Of a DNA stretch of 64,000 nucleotides, positions 21,771 to 32,669 are shown piece by piece; positions within the stretch are counted from its first letter, which is position 1; each line of letters begins with the position of its first letter. The DNA comes from Citrus sinensis. Its lineage: Eukaryota > Streptophyta > Magnoliopsida > Sapindales > Rutaceae. The position numbers and the translations under genes are program-made. The notes under the pieces are model-generated. The model searched no databases. It was not told the DNA's origin and saw only the letters and a list, made by a program, of their open reading frames with translations. The stretch lies in the NCBI RefSeq assembly GCF_022201045.2, contig NC_068562.1, positions 8,042,001-8,106,000 of the forward strand. The letters are read 5' to 3'.

Positions 21771-24175
21771 TCAATACACTCCCCCTAGGGTAGAAGGGAA
21801 GTCATCAAAGCTCCAAAGGTTCATCAAGTTTCCACCATCCTGGGTGTTGTCACCATTGAGGAAGGCATCGAGGGAGGCCTCCCAGCTTCCTTCAGGATAC
21901 GGCATTGGCAAGAACTTCACCTGATTGTCAAAAGCCAAAAGCTCATCAGACAGAGACTTTCCATTGTTATCCTGAACAGGCACAGCATTCTCAGAGTTAG
22001 ATTTCAGCTTCTTCATCGGGTTTGCAACCGCATCCACAAACTGAGATTCATCAACTTCAGGGGTAGCTTCCAAAACAGATGAGATTTCAGGAGTCTTTGG
22101 TGCCTGTTCTCCCCAGCCAAAGTCAGAACAATCAAAGGAGTTACTGCCTTGGTCAGAGTTGAAGTACACAGGAGTATCATCAGCTGTTGGCACAAAGGGT
22201 TTGAATCCTAGTTCTCCATCATCAGGGAAGGAGCCCATATATCCATACTGATTCACTTGTGGTTTCTCCTCCAGAATACTCACATTGTTGTAGTAATCCT
22301 GATCGGAGTTGTTCAAGTAATTGAAGTTTTGGTTCAAACTTGGCTGCACGGGGCTTAGGCAAGCTTTGGGAACGGATTTCTGAGAGTTTGCCTTCACTGA
22401 GCTCTTTGGAGCAGCAGCAGGAGTTTCATCTGGAAAGTTAACCTTAGCTTTCTTCCCACGGATCCTCCGTGCCTCGGCATCATAAGCCCTAGCGGCTTCT
22501 TCAGCGGTATTGAAAGTTCCTAGCCAGACACGAACCCCTTTTGTGGGGTCACGGATCTCAGCAGCCCATTTTCCCCATGGACGCTGCCTAATTCCCCTAT
22601 ATTGATTCTTCCTCTTTCTTTCTGTGGATTTTTTAGCTTGTTCAACGTGCTTCACGGCTGTAGATCCTTCAATGATTGGGGAAAAAAGAAAAAAAAAAGT
22701 TATTTCATACACAAGAAGCACAACCAAATCATAAAGAGAAGCGAATTTCATAAAGAACTCCCATCATTAATGATAGAACACACTCGTAACCAAACTGAAT
22801 AACTTTATATACCATCATCAACATCGTGCAGTCACGCAATTCTATGTACAACAAGAAATCCATTGTTTCCATTACAAGATCAGAAAAATGAATTTTCCCA
22901 TGATCTATAACTGCAACACACTAAAAACCCAAACAAATGACAAAGAGATAACTGACAAAATTACTGCCAAATGGTTGCACAAAAAGGTAGATCAAGTGAT
23001 AATTTTATCTACTCTTTAAGATCCCAGAACTGAAAATTTCAACCATTTCACATAAAACAAAATATAAAAAAAAAAAGAGGAAAAATTTAAGCTTCCATTT
23101 TACAAAGCCAAGCAACAGAAACCTCTAATCCAACCAATATAATAGATCATGTCAATAGATGTTTGATTTGACTGACCAAGCAAACTAGTGAATAATCTAT
23201 GCAAGTCTGGACATCCCATCTATCTAAACAAAGAAGAAAAAATTCCAAGAAAGAACATCTCTAAAATATGATCATCAGAATTATCGATCGAACATCTGCA
23301 TCACAAAACTAACTTCCAACGGCACAAATTAAAAATGTCAATTCAAAGACAAAAGAAAAGCTTGATTGGAACAAATGATCCACAAACCACGATCAAAAGC
23401 CAACAAGGACTTTAAACGCCAACCCAACAAGAAACTTCTTTTATACAAAACAAAAATGAGAACTTTAGATGACACTCAGCGCCAAGTCATAAAAATTTAT
23501 TTTTACCCCTAAAATAAAGACAAAGGAAAGTGAAGATCAATATATCCCATTGGATCAAAGCATCTACTCAAATTCCATAACTTAAAAATTTTTAAAAAAA
23601 AACGGAAAATAAGCTAACAAAAAAAAAAAAAAAACCGTTGTTAGAAATAATAATTTTCCAAACCAAAGCATCGCTACATAGCGATGAGCATCATCAACCA
23701 CACGCTGAAAACACATACCCACTTACAAAAACACATATTTACACACACTGACACACAAGCTAACGCATTTTATCATTCAAAACCTAACTAACAAACAATA
23801 CGCACACGCACACACACACACACAAACGGATGATCAGGTATAATAATAACAAAAACATTAAAAAAAAAAACTCGAACTGGGTATATTCAAAAATTGGTTA
23901 CCATGAGACTTGCGACCAGCTGAGAAAGTGAAAGGCTTAATATCAGCCATCATCAAGTCGGCATCAACGTCCACGTCACCATCAATGTCAGACTCTTCTT
24001 CATCGTCCTTGAATCCTTGGAAATCAGCCTCGAAGTCATCGTCGACGATCGGCTTTGAGTACTTCTTGTTGGATGACCTCTTCAGCTCCGGCCAGAGATA
24101 CTCCGCCGTCAGCTTCTTTGGCCGGCCCGGCACGGTGGGCGGGATGTAGCCCGAAATGATAGCACCTCCACACAT
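21771..24175 (-). CDS. RAP2.2: group VII ERF transcription factor, RAP2.2/RAP2.12 type
   Basis: Two exons, 24175-23902 and 22666-21771, joined in phase 1 across a 1235-bp intron; 389 residues. The N-terminus MCGGAII is the group VII N-degron: after Met removal, Cys2 can be oxidised and the protein destroyed when oxygen is present. Residues about 114-171 form the AP2/ERF DNA-binding domain ([19 protein letters not shown], then [16 protein letters not shown]), preceded by a basic ERKRKNQ stretch. The acidic tail ends [13 protein letters not shown], like the activation motif of RAP2.2/2.12. It should act in the nucleus as an activator of hypoxia genes. Residues 8-10 are SGY where relatives commonly have SDF or SDY. 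The intron, exon 1 and promoter are duplicated at 32665-36778. The RAP2.2 label rests on the SBT1.5 and RBR neighbours. Confidence 0.93.
23800..23825 (+). repeat. (CA)n microsatellite in the ERF intron
   Basis: ACACGCACACACACACACAC run near the exon 1 end of the intron. This part of the intron is missing from copy 2. Confidence 0.8.
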
Positions 24176-24339
24176 GGTTAAGGTTTCTCGTTTCTTCTGG
24201 TTTGTTCAGGCACTAAAGAGAAAAGATTTTTAGGAGAGAATGGGTTAAATGTAAAATTTGCTTTTGTTGGCTTGAGAGAGTTTTGGATTCTTCAGTGTCT
24301 AGTGAATGATGAGATTCAAGGGTTGGCGGAGGGTAGACG

Positions 24340-24350
24340 GTTTTATATTG
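24340..24350 (-). promoter_or_regulatory. TATA box of the ERF VII gene
   Basis: CAATATAAAAC on the minus strand, 165 bp before the ATG. The equivalent in the duplicate (about 35080) has one change. A 5' UTR of roughly 130 bp would follow. Confidence 0.6.
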
Positions 24351-27300
24351 TAGAGAGATGTTATTAGACTATTTTAACCTCGAGTGGCGCGGTAATTACA
24401 TTTTGGTTCAAGAGCTACACCTAAACCGACTAAATGCCATGAATGATAACACAAATTTTTTCTTTTTAATTTTTTATACCCTGATCATGTATGTACTCTT
24501 GATAATCTTGGTAGCAAACTCATGTTATTGATAGGAGATGACTTCAAATTTCAATTATTAATGCAATTCACACGAGAGTATGTATTATACTTAAAAATGA
24601 TATTATCCATGAGATTTTATAACGTTTATACAAATTGAAAATATTATTTGAGATCATAGCAATCATATATTTTAAATTTATTTATTGACTATTATGTGAT
24701 CTGAACATTTAAAAATAATTAATTTTACAAACTTCACTTTACCTAAATAATCTTATTTTTATTGCTCTCGCCTTCATGTGATAGCATGAATTACATGTTG
24801 ACTTAACAAATAGTATTCTTGATTTCATTATTTTGACCTAATTTAGTGGTGGCAAGAATTATATTATGGTTTAACGATAATGATATTTTAGAATAATAAT
24901 ATTAGTATTCTTATTATTAATTTAAAATTTTTATCGAACAACAATATCTTGTGACATTATAATGTTCATGCATTTAAAATCCATTTATGAGGATGTTACA
25001 TGACTCGTTCAGGTGTAAACAAATACATTAATAAAAGTAATTTTATTATTATTAATATTATTATTTTAAATAATTTAACAATAAAACAAAACATGCTTGA
25101 GTTATAGCATATGTCTTATTTTGTACTAAGGGATTTGCAAAAACTACTCATCTATAAGATTACTTGACTTATAAGATTTATTTCCATACTTAAAAATATT
25201 GAAACAAGTATTTAATTAATTGTTCAACAAGAGAAGAGATGATTCGGTTGAAGTGGGTGGTGGGTGAGATGAAGGACAGTACCTGCGATAAAATGGCAAA
25301 AGTGAAAAGATATTGAAATGAAGAGGGTAAAAATGGGAATTCAGGCGGAAACATTTTTTGACAATTTTGGGCTTGATTAAAAAGGGGGCTAATTACAATT
25401 GGGGGGCCGGTGAGGGTTGGAGCCGTGTGGGTCTGGTGAGAGAATGGCGTCATGTGGTTCGTTTTGATGGGAGTTACCGCATTTGCGCTCTGCGAGTCTG
25501 CATGGACTACACTTGCACAAATTTTCATCATCATTTTTTTTTCTCAATCTTTTAATTCCTTTCCGTAATGGGCCTCCCAATGAAGATTTTGTTATTTATG
25601 TCATAATAATACAACAATTATAATTTCTCCTTTTCAAAAATAGTTATTTGTTGAAGTTATTGGGAATTCACGATAATGATACATACTAATTGGGGTTATT
25701 TTATTTGGCAAATTATATGAGCTACCAATTAGTGGTGGTTTAAAATCCGGAAGCGCTATCAATGCATGAGAAATCTTATATAAACAAGTAACCGTAAAAT
25801 TTGGTCTAAGGTTAGGTTGAAGAGATTTGAAATTAGGCTTTTTTTTTTTTTGGGCATATTTAATCACATGTGATTCTTGGTGGTTTCCTGTGAAGCATTT
25901 TTACGAGTTCTAAAAGCATGTGGATTGTCTTTGTGGCTACCTAATTCTATGAGGTGGTGAGCTAAATTGACTGCACAAAAATTTCCGCAAAATCACCTAA
26001 CTTGTATTCAATTCACTATGTTTCGTAGCTTTCCGTACAAAAAAAACTTGTTTATTTCCAATTAGAATACAAATTCTCTCCCTCTCTCTCTCTAGTTTTG
26101 GTCAAATTACAACATCGATTTACAAATATTTCTCACTTTAATTTGTTATCCAACTCAACTTGAGTGAAATTTTCCTACTGTTATCTATAGTAAAACATTT
26201 AAATAAGAATATTTAGTAATAAAAAATTATGGCCCCAACTTGAGACCAGTTTTAATTAGGAATAAATTCTATATTATAATAAATTTTTTTTTTGTAGGTC
26301 TCGTCTTAAATAAATTTACCTCCACATAATAATAATATTTCAAAAATATATGACATGGTCCATTAAATAATTAAGCTGGAATAAAATATCTTTTTAAAGT
26401 TGCTTGTGACAATGATTCGTTTTTTAAAGCTGCAACCACATGTTTCATCTTGCGACTATGTATAAATTGGTCAGCATAGACATCTTCTTGTTGAATCCAA
26501 AATATTTATAAATTCTCAAGTTTGTTTGTAGCTTCTTGGCATGAAACTTTTGTGTATTTATGTACTGTCATCCTCAGGATTATCCCATTTCTCTTCTTAT
26601 CCAATTGCATTAATAATTTCTTCTTCAATTAAAGCATACCCGACTTATTGTTCACTTGAATGATTGATGAAGAAATTAATATCCATTTGATTATTAATAC
26701 ATGACATAATTTACATCTATATCACTTGCATCAAGGATAATTAAGTAAAGATAATAATTTTTGTACTATACCTCTATTGAGTTATAAGCTCTTTATAAGA
26801 ATAAATTTCAATAATATGACTATAAATAGATTTTAGTGTACTTATATTTGGCTACAAAGTTTCACTAATGTAGTACTTTTTTTTTTTTTAATAGAAGCTT
26901 TACTAATAGAGCTACTTCAAAGATAACCTTTCAATTACATGGATCGAAATTGTAAAAAGGTAGATATGAAATGGGTTGCAATCTCAAAAGTCCTATATTT
27001 AATTTAATAAATTGCGGAAATTTAAAATTGCACGTGTGTTGCATTTTTCTTGACTTACGAAAATTAATCCTCTTATTTTCTTTGCATATGAATTTCTAAC
27101 TTCTAGGAGTATCGAATTGAGGAAGAAGATTGCGTGATATGTTTGTGTGTAAAGTGGAAAGCCCACTATTGAACGTTTTGATGGCTTCAAGCAAGAAGAC
27201 TAATGAAGTGTTATCAATTAAGATAGCTGCTAGCTTCATATAGGCTTCTGGCTATAACTGTGGCTCTGGTAAAAAAACATGAACTCAAGACCCAGATTCA

Positions 27301-27580
27301 GAATGAGGATTTCGTGGGACTCGGTACTAATTCAATATAGTAATTAGTAAATTGTTTATAAATAATCTTCTTTCTTAATGCCACCACATAAATTTCGGCC
27401 TCCGACAACTCTTTCTTTTCTTTACCAAAGAATTGGCTTCAACTATCATAGGCTTGTTGAAAAGTCTAAATATATATTATCAAGTATTTTTAAGACAATA
27501 ATACGTTCTTTATTGAATTCCAACTCCTTCTAGTAATGGAAGGAGAAAGTATGTAGTACGCGCACGAAAAAATCACCCCA
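24351..27580. other. duplicated intergenic DNA upstream of the ERF
   Basis: AT-rich, with no coding signal. It contains the distal ERF promoter and a GC-richer patch at 25390-25540 whose frames are conserved in copy 2 only because the copies are recent. A CT run lies at about 26078-26094. The part after 26965 has no partner in copy 2. Confidence 0.5.
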
Positions 27581-27792
27581 TTATTTATTAAGTTTTTTTT
27601 TTTTTTTTGGTTTAAACCATCCGATTTCCGGCGACCGCATTGGGCCCCGACTAATTCGGTGTAGTCACAGTTAAGGCTCTTTACCCCTCCCAAATGGTGT
27701 GTTTAGTGAGGATCGAACCCGAGAGCTCTTCCCACTTACCCAGCCTGCGCCGCCAACTGAGCCACAATCGTTTGGTTATTTATTAAGTTTTT
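27581..27792 (-). mobile_element. tRNA-derived SINE with 17-bp target duplication
   Basis: The body is 27598-27775 on the minus strand, with its poly-A tail seen as T's at the left. On the minus strand the head has a good A box (TGGCTCAGTTGG) and B box (GGTTCGATCC). TTATTTATTAAGTTTTT is repeated exactly at 27581-27597 and 27776-27792. This is a different family from the elements at 2315, 18611 and 42073. Confidence 0.88.
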
Positions 27793-28059
27793 AACATAAC
27801 TACACCGCATAAATGAATGTGATTGACTTGTTAAATAGTCGACATAATATTTTATGTTGGGTAAAAGTGTTTGATTAATTCTTGTATTATTAAAAATACC
27901 TCAAAACATTCATGTTGTTAAATTATTGACACATTGTCATTAATTTTTGTTTCATTTAACTTACTTTTATAATATTACTCTCTTACAATAACATTCCTTT
28001 TTTTTGACATTAATAAAAGAAAAAAAAATCAAATTATCAATTTAACTCTAAAAAATAAA

Positions 28060-28065
<6 letters not shown>

Positions 28066-28095
<30 letters not shown>
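28066..28095 (+). repeat. (TA)n microsatellite
   Basis: About 14 AT dinucleotides. The matching place in copy 2 (about 40434) has only four, so the tract length has changed since the duplication. Confidence 0.85.
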
Positions 28096-28099
<4 letters not shown>

Positions 28100-28300
28100 T
28101 TTTGTGGAACACTCAATTGAGGAGTTAATATATATATATTTTTATTAATGTTAATATATTATAAAAGTAATTTATAAAAGACAAAAAATAACGACATAGG
28201 TGTTAATAGTTTGACTGTAAAGATGTTTTGAGATATTTTAAAAAAATATAAAAACTAAACAGGTACTAATATCGTATTATAAAAAATAAACGAGTTTTTA

Positions 28301-28915
28301 TGGGTAATTTTTAAAAACATCCCCTGAGGTTTGGGCTTGTTGCAAGTAGATGGCGAGAATTTATTTATTTGTAAAAAACCCCATACCGTCAGTTAACTTT
28401 AACATTGACCGTTAGTTGACTATGCAAAGACAATATTACCCTTAACAATAATTTGTAAACGGAAATAACTAAAATAAATTAAAATTATTGACTATTTTAC
28501 CCTTTTTAAATTATTGATATTTTCTTAAAGTTTTTACAAGAAAGATAAAATTAAAAATTTTAAAAATCATCTTTAAATTATTGATATTTTCTTAAAGTTT
28601 CTACAAAAAAGATAAAATTAAAAACTTGAAAATGAAATAGTTATAATCTTTACCTATGATATTGTAAATCTTTGGAATTGATAAGGATAAAATTGTCAAA
28701 AAATAGGGTTTGTGCTTTTCGCGCCAACAATTTTAATTTTTTTTTTAGTTATTTCCGTCTACAAATTGTTGTTAAGGGTAATATTGTCTTTGCACAGTCA
28801 ACTAATGGTCAATGTTAAAGTTAACTGACGGTAGGGGATTTTTTACAAATAAATAAATTCTCGCCATCTACTTGCAACAAGCCCAAACCTCAAGGGAGAT
28901 TTTTAAAAATTACCC
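28301..28915. mobile_element. Mutator-like MITE with long terminal inverted repeats
   Basis: Terminal inverted repeats of about 150 bp (28302-28455 and about 28760-28915) start GGGTAATTTTTAAAAAYMTCCC. The interior has a direct repeat of about 60 bp (near 28510 and 28575). The 9-bp GAGTTTTTA flanks it at 28292-28300 and 28916-28924. Copy 2 shows the empty site at about 40645, proving an insertion. There is no ORF, so it is non-autonomous. Confidence 0.85.
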
Positions 28916-29796
28916 GAGTTTTTACTCTATGTTGTGTGAGAAAGAATCTCACTTGTTGGAAGAGAAAAGTATTTTACCATGGCTACTAGGGCAAAATGGC
29001 AACATTGTGAAATCAATAAAGAAGAGAGGGCAGATTAATTAATTAAGCAAAGAAGAAATGCCGCACTTGCTGGAATCTTCCGCAAGATGTGACGTCTTAC
29101 CAAGAGTTAATCCAACAAAAAATGGTGGAGTGAGAGATGGAATGTGAAGAAAGGTAAATGGTGAAAATTCGTCTTTTGCCAAATAAATAAATAATAAAGG
29201 CGAAAAAGAGGTGCATGCATTAGAATCTGGCGTACACAGGGAACATCGAGAGAGTTGCGAAAACGACAAAAAGAAAATGAATTGGAAAATTTCAAAAAGC
29301 AAAATGAAAGACAAATGGACCCCACTCTTAAGATGTGTGTGCATTACGACAAAGTTGTTTTGTGAAACAAAAACATGTATTTTTACATACACACCCAATA
29401 GTTGGCAGCCATGTGCCCGGAGGAGAGAGAAAATACATTGAAAAACAAGTAAAAAGAGTTGGCTGTAAGTTACATGAATTGTAACTTAGGCAACTCCTTT
29501 TTATATATATATACTTTTGTTTTCTTTTTTTACTTCTTTTGGAAGATTAAAAAACACGTTTCTGTTTAATCGCCCACTTGCATGTTGCTTCCGGCCGTAT
29601 TAATATCTATCAGAGGAAATAATGCTTCCACCGACCCCGCAGCTTAATTTTGCCAATTAAAAAAAAAAATAAAAATCTTGATTCTTTTTAAAATTTAAAA
29701 TTTACCTGGATTTTAGTATAAATTAATCAATGGTGTTATTTGTTTTTGATTAATTTTTCCGGATCTAGATGAGGATTATTTTTGTATATATAAATT

Positions 29797-30391
29797 GCGT
29801 TTGTTTTTTAACTTAATGACTTAAAGTGACTTAACTTAATTAATTAAGTTAATTAGAAGTGTTTGTTTTTATAATTTAATGAAATTTTTTAGATAATTTT
29901 GACTTAATAAAATAAGCTAATTTTTTTAGCTTTTTATGTAATAGAGAAATCTGAATTAAGTCAATTACTTACTAATGTAAAAAATATTCATGTTTTATAA
30001 TTTATTTTTTATGTCTATCCCAAAATTCACCCATAGATATTTACCCCACTTAAAAATATCCATGTTTTTTCTTTCTTACATTATATACGATAAAATTTGA
30101 AATTTATGGTATTTTATATATTAAAATTTTAAAATAATTATGTATTCACTTGAATATAATTTTACTTATAAATATTAAAATATTGTGGTATTTAATATAT
30201 TATTTATTTGACATTCAAATTTAATATGGATACAAATGTAAAATTACATATTTTCAGTTTTTTAAGTTGAAAAAAACAAACAACTTAATACTTATTTTTC
30301 GAGATACAGACGATAAAACAAACATATTATTCAGATTCAGACATTCAGGCCTATTCAGATTTATTCAGATTTAAGACAAAAAAACAAACGC
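29797..30391. mobile_element. MITE-like element (family also at 10451-11061)
   Basis: The ends are inverted: GCGTTTGTTTTTT at the left and AAAAAAACAAACGC at the right. Copy 2 lacks it (about 41780). It matches the 10451-11061 element in opposite orientation. The target duplication is unclear. Confidence 0.7.
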
Positions 30392-31469
30392 CACATGTAG
30401 ATTATTTTCTTAAATCAAATTAGAGATCACCAAAGAGTATCTGACTACTTAAGTGAAAAGGTCTTCAAATACAAACAAGTAGATTAATTTTATATCATCT
30501 TAAGATTTTGAAAGACAAAACCAAAATTGTTTCTCATTGAAAAAATTCATTAACTTGTCAATTAATGGTGCTACCTTTCAATTAATGATATACAAATTAT
30601 GCATTGACAAAGATGACCATTTTTTATTATAGGAAATTTAATGAAGAATGCGCTATGTTTTCCCCTATATTTGTGCTTTATTTTTGTTAGAAAATTCCAA
30701 GTTGAAACACAGCCATTAGAATATTCTAATGTTCAATGTTTCTATCCATTGCCCAAACTTTTACTTTTAAAAAATTTGTTAACACTATTATTAATATTGT
30801 TGTTGCAGCTAAACACACCACCAAACAAGTTGTTATTAATTAATTAATTAATTCTAATGAAATATCATATCCCCGTCATATTTTCGTCTTCCAAATCACA
30901 TCATGCTATTTGCCATTCTACTCATATAATTAAGATTTTGATTATTAGTCAATCGGCAACACGGGCATTCTAAATTCTTTTTTCATTTTTTATTTTTCCA
31001 AATGTTTTGGTGAAAATTTTGATATGACCTATGAGCGATGGTGATCCCTAGGGAGTAGAAGAAGGTGGAAAGCTCGTGGTGTACACGCTTCACATTGATA
31101 CAATTTGTCACATTAATTAAATTTGAATATTTTTTTGTTGTTATGTGGAGATAATTCCTGGGTTCCATTATTTTTTGAACGTCAAGTGGACAAGTTGGTG
31201 GAATAGCTGTTGCTCACACAAACGTCTGTTACGAAAGCAAAATCAATTTGTGTTGACCTTTTCATAAAAACCCAACCGAAAAAACAAAAAATCGTGTTGA
31301 CCAATTGCTGCCTAATTTTGACCGATCGAATTGAACGTCTGTGATCCAGAGGCTACGCGACTGCTCATTAAAGACATGCGATTTCTTTCTCGTGCACCCT
31401 CGATTGTCTGATGTTGAAGAAAGATCATGAAGTCAAGATTTTTTAATTTGATTTATTAAATTTCACCCT
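30392..31469. other. duplicated intergenic DNA
   Basis: AT-rich, collinear with about 41790-43045 in copy 2. Small frames at 30641 and 30983 have no motifs. No gene is supported. Confidence 0.5.
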
Positions 31470-32555
31470 ACGCCGGCGCACATATAATGTCATGTGCCCA
31501 TCTCGTTCAAGATTTTCTTTTATTTTATTTATTTTTTGGTGCAACTGCTAACCAGGAAACTCGTAATTTATTTTTGCTTTTGAATATACTTTCTAATTTT
31601 GTTACGGCTTCAACAACGAAGGTACAAGATTATGCTTATCTATTTTGCAAAAGTGGAAGATACTCATTTCATAATATTTTACATGTATGTTAAAAATTTT
31701 TATTACAAAGTAATCACTTGATTAGTCCACCAAATGATTATTAGCTATTAAGAACAAGTTGTTAACCTAACGGAAATACTATATTTTATATGGTTACAAA
31801 GCGTAGGCTACCGTGGTTTTGAACGTTTGCTTGTTTTTTATGATGGTATTATTAGTTGGAGCTTACTAATATATATATATATATATATATAAAGCAAACA
31901 GATCCGGTGCTCAGCTGAGTTTGTGTTGAGCACCGGATCAATGGTCATCAATTGTCTAATGTGGGCTCCAAACAATTGCTGACCATTGATCTAATGCTCA
32001 GTACAAGCTCAGCTGAGCACCGGATCCTGATCTATATATAAAATTATTTTTTTAATGTGGATATTTTTTTTTAATACGGATACGTTGTTAGTTATGCAGT
32101 TTAATAGAATTAAAAACCGACTCTATTAAAAGTTTGTCCAAGAAAAATAAGGACATCCACAAATAATTATATATTATTATGCCAACAAATAATTTATGGC
32201 AGTATTCATTGTGAAGGATTATGTCATTATCATGCATACGCTGAAAGAGAAAAAGGAAAATGAATGAAGGCATCAAGTATATATCACAGTGTACTGTCTA
32301 TGAAAGTAACAACCAAGCCAATACCAGGACCACCTTCACTCTTATCACAAGATGAGATGTACATGTTGAATATGGAAATATTGATAGAGATTAACAAAAA
32401 TTACAGTTGAATATAAGTATGGAATGCTTTGTTGTGTCATTTATTTGAAGGATTCATATGTGACCCAAATTTGCCAACATTTAGAAGGACTCAAATGTTG
32501 AAATAGTTTGAACAAAAGTTAAAGGCCGCGAGTAAAAGTAAGATCATAATCTTGC
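31470..32555 (+). repeat. 1.1-kb module, first of three tandem-type copies
   Basis: It starts CGCCGGCGCACATATA and includes GTGCAACTGCTAACC, GCTACCGTGGTTTTGAACG and GAAGGATTATGTCATTATCATGCAT. The other copies are at about 43612-44703 and, older and split by an LTR element, 44704-49340. No gene was recognised in it. Confidence 0.7.
31901..32026. mobile_element. small foldback MITE
   Basis: GATCCGGTGCTCAGCTGAG at the left is inverted as CTCAGCTGAGCACCGGATC at the right. A nested TTGAGCACCGGATC makes a second palindrome inside the left arm. Copy 2 lacks it (about 43999). An (AT)n run lies just to its left. Confidence 0.7.
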
Positions 32556-32556
32556 A

Positions 32557-32669
32557 TGCATTGTCACGACAATGGGACTAGTGGCATTGTGCTTCCCATC
32601 TGACCATACTATTTTACCACCCTTCATGCTTGAGCTCCCGGGGGAGAGCTTAACTGCCGTTGCCTCAAC
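32557..32669 (-). pseudogene. subtilase (SBT1.5-type) 3' fragment at the duplication junction
   Basis: These 113 bp match 51456-51568, the last 40 or so codons of the intact subtilase without the final four, at about 94% identity by eye. The fragment joins the ERF exon 2 sequence through a shared TCAAC (32665-32669; 51564-51568; 22642-22646). It has no start, catalytic part or stop of its own. It marks the breakpoint of the tandem duplication. Confidence 0.92.

Larger units (their letters stand above)
22642..32555 (+). repeat. tandem segmental duplication, copy 1 (with the intact ERF)
   Basis: This segment runs from ERF exon 2 through the ERF intron, exon 1, promoter and about 8 kb of intergenic DNA, and ends at 32555. 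It aligns collinearly with copy 2 (32665-44703) at roughly 95% identity by eye in the shared parts. Present only here: a SINE (27598-27775) within a block at 26965-27808, MITEs at 28301, 29797 and 31901, and about 160 bp near 29300-29480. The many open frames inside (for example 25190-25580, repeated at 36068-36338) have no family motifs and are treated as non-coding. Confidence 0.9.

Noticed and set aside
21771-22751. Single-exon ERF starting at MKFASLYDL (22751)
   Set aside because: The first 28 codons are intron sequence. Using the AG at 22667-22668 and joining to the MCGGAII exon gives the complete group VII protein in phase.
25190-25580. Overlapping frames conserved at 36068-36338
   Set aside because: Conservation is explained by the recent segmental duplication. 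Both strands are open equally and no domain is recognisable.
29039-29441. 119-codon minus-strand frame, partly repeated at 40835-41017
   Set aside because: The copy-2 version is cut and shifted, and no motif or splice structure was found.
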